Shown here: piece by piece, positions 62,401 to 64,000 of the stretch
How positions within the stretch are numbered: the first letter of the stretch is position 1
Layout of the letters: each line of letters starts with the position of its first letter
Assembly (NCBI GenBank): GCA_012845835.1
Contig: JABAKD010000017.1
Location: forward strand, 3,161,001-3,225,000
DNA from: Undaria pinnatifida
Taxonomy: Eukaryota > Sar > Phaeophyceae > Laminariales > Alariaceae
DNA: 64,000 bases
Direction of reading: 5' to 3'
Notes under the pieces: model-generated
The model's input: only the letters and a program-made list of their open reading frames with translations
What the model was told of the DNA's origin: nothing
Database searches by the model: none
Position numbers and translations under genes: made by a program

Positions 62401-63808
62401 ACGGTGTTGCTAACAGAGTCCAACTCCTGTGTTTTCGCCACGACACGAGCCAAGAGTTGGCTAGATGGGGTTTGTTTGAGGGGGCTTGTTGGAGGGGGAT
62501 TCTTGGGAAGGGGATGTTAGAGAGGGATTATGATAAAGGGTTTGTTAGAGAGGGGTAGTTAGGGGGAGGGGGTCGTTGGAGAGAACATCAGGAACGAGGC
62601 AGGGGCGAAGCGAGGCGAGGGGGCGGAGGGTTTGTTACAGAGGGCATGAGCGAGAGGACGGGGGCGAGGAAGGGGGGGGGAGGGTTTGCCAGAGAGGGTA
62701 CCAGGAACGGAAGGAGGGCAGAGAGGGAAAGGGTCAGTAATCGTATTGGCTGAGGTCGCTTCTTCCTGTGGTTCGTTAGGAGAGTTGCTAGGGGAGGATA
62801 AATAAGGGAGAGAGAGAGGGGGGGGAGGGGGGGAAGGGGGGGGCTATGTTTGTGCATGAAATATTTCCCATCGTTTTCGTTGAGGAAACTTCTGGGGCTT
62901 ACACGCGATGAGGGTTCGTTGCCGCCCAACGACAACATTTGCCTATGACGCGACGACGAAGAGTGGGTGCGTGTTGGAGAGAGGAAAAGAGGGCGGATGC
63001 CAGAAGCGCATGGAAAAAGCGACGAGACAAGGGCGGCAAAATCAAAAACAACACACAACAACCAAAACTACAAGACAAGGCAGCCAAATCCAACGCACGG
63101 CAGCAAAAACCGAAACGTTTAGACCGCGAAAAAACGACGAAGATACACGACATCTTTCCCCAAGAAACTCAAAAAGTAAAATGAGGGGAGACGGGGGCGA
63201 GAAACATCAAACATCCGAAAGGGAAAAAGCCGGAACAACAACAAACAGAAAACACACAGCTTGAAAAATCGAGTGTCCATGAGAAAACGATCTCAGCTGG
63301 CAATCATCATCCTTTTCATGAAAATGGCGAGGCGGCCGCGAGATGGGGTGGGGGATGGGGAAGAGGAGCCTAGGGTTTCCTTTTGAAGAAAATGGCGAGG
63401 CGGCCGCGAGGTGGGGTGGGGGATGGGGAAAAGGAGCCCAGGGGTGCAGCACTAGTTTCTGAGCTCCGCAATATCTCACGCGGAGCATGTCTTCGAAGAC
63501 ATTCGTTCGCGTAACCCCGCCAACGTTTCTGCGCCCTAGTTCTGAAACAACTACCCTCGCAGAATTGCACACCACCAGATAGTTCCACGCTAGAAGAGCT
63601 CGAGGCGCCAATCCCCCCCCCAAAAAACAGAAAAAATATACATATTTTTTGTCGGTTGATAGGTTTGATCGATTGGCCACACACACCCTCTCAACGCGCA
63701 TCTCGTAGTTCATCTTGCAGTCGATGGCATGCATGCAGCGGTCGAAGCTGTCGTTCGGGTCACCACACAGGAAGTTCTGGTCCGGGCACAACTCGCTCTC
63801 GAACGTCC
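59238..63808 (-). CDS. DUF305-domain membrane protein, 3' part of gene
   Basis: Exons on the - strand: 63687-63808, 62033-62155, 59238-59486, all joining in phase. The upstream part is outside the window. The encoded order is a Cys-containing segment (ESELCPDQ, FLCGDPND, CMHAIDCKM), a DUF305 core (FMHQMIPHHENAVNMARVLL, then LRDIINTQNYQITFMRGFL), an acidic linker, one transmembrane helix (IGIMTVLGVLCLSLLAAVFI), an RR stop-transfer signal and a short tail. DUF305 proteins are ferritin-like helical proteins with conserved His and Met residues, some linked to copper handling. The function here is unknown. The likely topology is type I, with the domain outside the membrane (inference). Confidence 0.78.
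59560..60610. repeat. Family L element, copy 2, split by a SINE
   Basis: Left part about 59560-60105, right part from 60425. The two join into sequence matching 14330-15165. The left end begins next to a G run and GTACTCA, as in other L fragments (40640-40870, 12550-12625). Confidence 0.65.
60106..60424 (+). mobile_element. tRNA-derived SINE with 8-bp target duplication
   Basis: The head carries an A-box-like TGGCGTATCAGG (60120-60131) and a B-box-like GAGTTCGAGCC (60164-60174), 44 bp apart, as in a pol III promoter of tRNA type. The body ends in an A-rich tail. ATATCTCT flanks it at 60098-60105 and 60425-60432. It is inserted in a family L element. Confidence 0.8.
60795..60905 (+). repeat. 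Family G repeat (poly-G then TACTCA, CATAGCCGTAGTCG)
   Basis: The block GACCATAGACCCTCGCATC, CTACTATGCCGGG, GGAGCACGTCGGGTTTTCAC also occurs near 13145-13262, 20020-20125, 48395-48500 (reverse) and 62225-62320. Each + copy follows a G run. Confidence 0.8.
62033..62155 (-). CDS. DUF305 gene: core exon
   Basis: The exon is 41 whole codons between a CAG acceptor (upstream of 62155) and a GTGAAA donor (below 62033). It encodes EVDVSNTVAF, HQMIPHHEN and AVNMARVLLTNP, the first helix and metal-binding-type motif of DUF305, then an acidic turn DDEELDEE. It joins the last exon in phase 0. Confidence 0.8.
62360..62426 (-). pseudogene. Partial duplicate of the DUF305 core exon
   Basis: It has a CAG acceptor and a possible GTGGGT donor. 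It encodes ELDSVSNTVALIHHMIPHHDIYG, which closely parallels the start of the core exon 200 bases downstream. It stops after the HH and lacks the AVNMARVLL half. Its 67 bases would break the frame if spliced together with the core exon. It may be a relic, or a poison exon that causes premature termination. Confidence 0.6.
62462..62860. repeat. Purine-rich minisatellite in a DUF305 gene intron
   Basis: Imperfect GGGTTTGTTAGAGAGGGG-type units and G runs. It lies between the exon-duplicate relic and the first exon seen in the window. Confidence 0.75.
63320..63455. repeat. 68-bp tandem duplication
   Basis: GAAAATGGCGAGGCGGCCGC starts units at 63320 and 63388, 68 bp apart. Confidence 0.9.
63687..63808 (-). 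CDS. DUF305 gene: exon before the DUF305 core
   Basis: The acceptor is GTCAG, read on the - strand, just upstream of 63808. The donor GTGTGT follows 63687. It contributes two bases plus 40 codons, with four Cys (including CMHAIDCKM) and the ending MRVER in phase 0. If this acceptor is wrong, the exon could extend upstream, because the frame stays open. Confidence 0.65.
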
Positions 63809-64000
63809 CTGACCACACGCGGCAATTTTCATGGGGCGGGGGGCAACGGGGTCCGGAATAGATGCGAGCGGGGAGGGGTCAGAATGCAGAAAAATATAAG
63901 ACAAGGCAGGCGGGGCGGCGCAAGATGGAGCGGCCATGAAGGTTTTATGACGAGGTGGTGAAAAGAGAGCAAGGGAGGGGGGGGGGAGGAAGGGGGGGGG

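Overview
This looks like a repeat-saturated nuclear segment from a eukaryote with small exons and very large introns. A stramenopile alga, most likely a brown alga, is my best guess. That guess rests on gene structure (GT-AG introns, exons of 77-330 bases, kilobase introns), on the gene content, and on a Crypton/DIRS-like tyrosine recombinase relic. No database search was possible, so the taxonomy is inference.

Two protein genes can be assembled from exons whose splice sites and codon phases agree. Gene 1 (+ strand, about 454-49693) encodes a secreted zinc metalloprotease of the metzincin type. Eleven exons code for about 588 residues and are spread over 49 kb. The order is signal peptide, a six-exon pro-region ending in an Arg-Arg site, a catalytic domain with HExxHxxGxxH and a Met-turn, and a Pro/Thr/Ala-rich tail. 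About 96% of the locus is intron. Gene 2 (- strand, right end, 5' part outside the window) encodes a DUF305-domain protein. It has a Cys-containing extracellular part, the HQMIPHHENA motif, and one C-terminal transmembrane helix. A partial copy of its DUF305 exon lies in the upstream intron.

Nearly everything else is mobile-element debris. Four families of short non-coding inverted-repeat elements (called A, B, C and D here, about 240-300 bp) fill the introns and the 49.7-59.2 kb gap. Their ends share one plan: GA(C/G), five variable bases, then C(T/C)ACG(A/G)TAG. Sixteen copies have perfect 4-bp target-site duplications. They are often nested, which gives a local insertion order. There is also a tRNA-derived SINE family (five copies, one with an 8-bp duplication and a recognisable empty site). 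A decayed tyrosine-recombinase element lies on the - strand near 23.4-25.3 kb. Other repeats are a foldback element rich in TTTTTCGACTG motifs (34.85-35.65 kb), a 105-bp element flanked by TA, an 8-bp satellite (53.9-54.3 kb), and several minisatellites and G/C runs.

Layout: 1-453 upstream flank; 454-49693 gene 1 with its introns; 49694-59237 intergenic repeats with one weak candidate exon; 59238-63808 the 3' part of gene 2; 63809-64000 intron or upstream sequence of gene 2. No rRNA, complete tRNA gene, CRISPR array or bacterial-type operon was seen.
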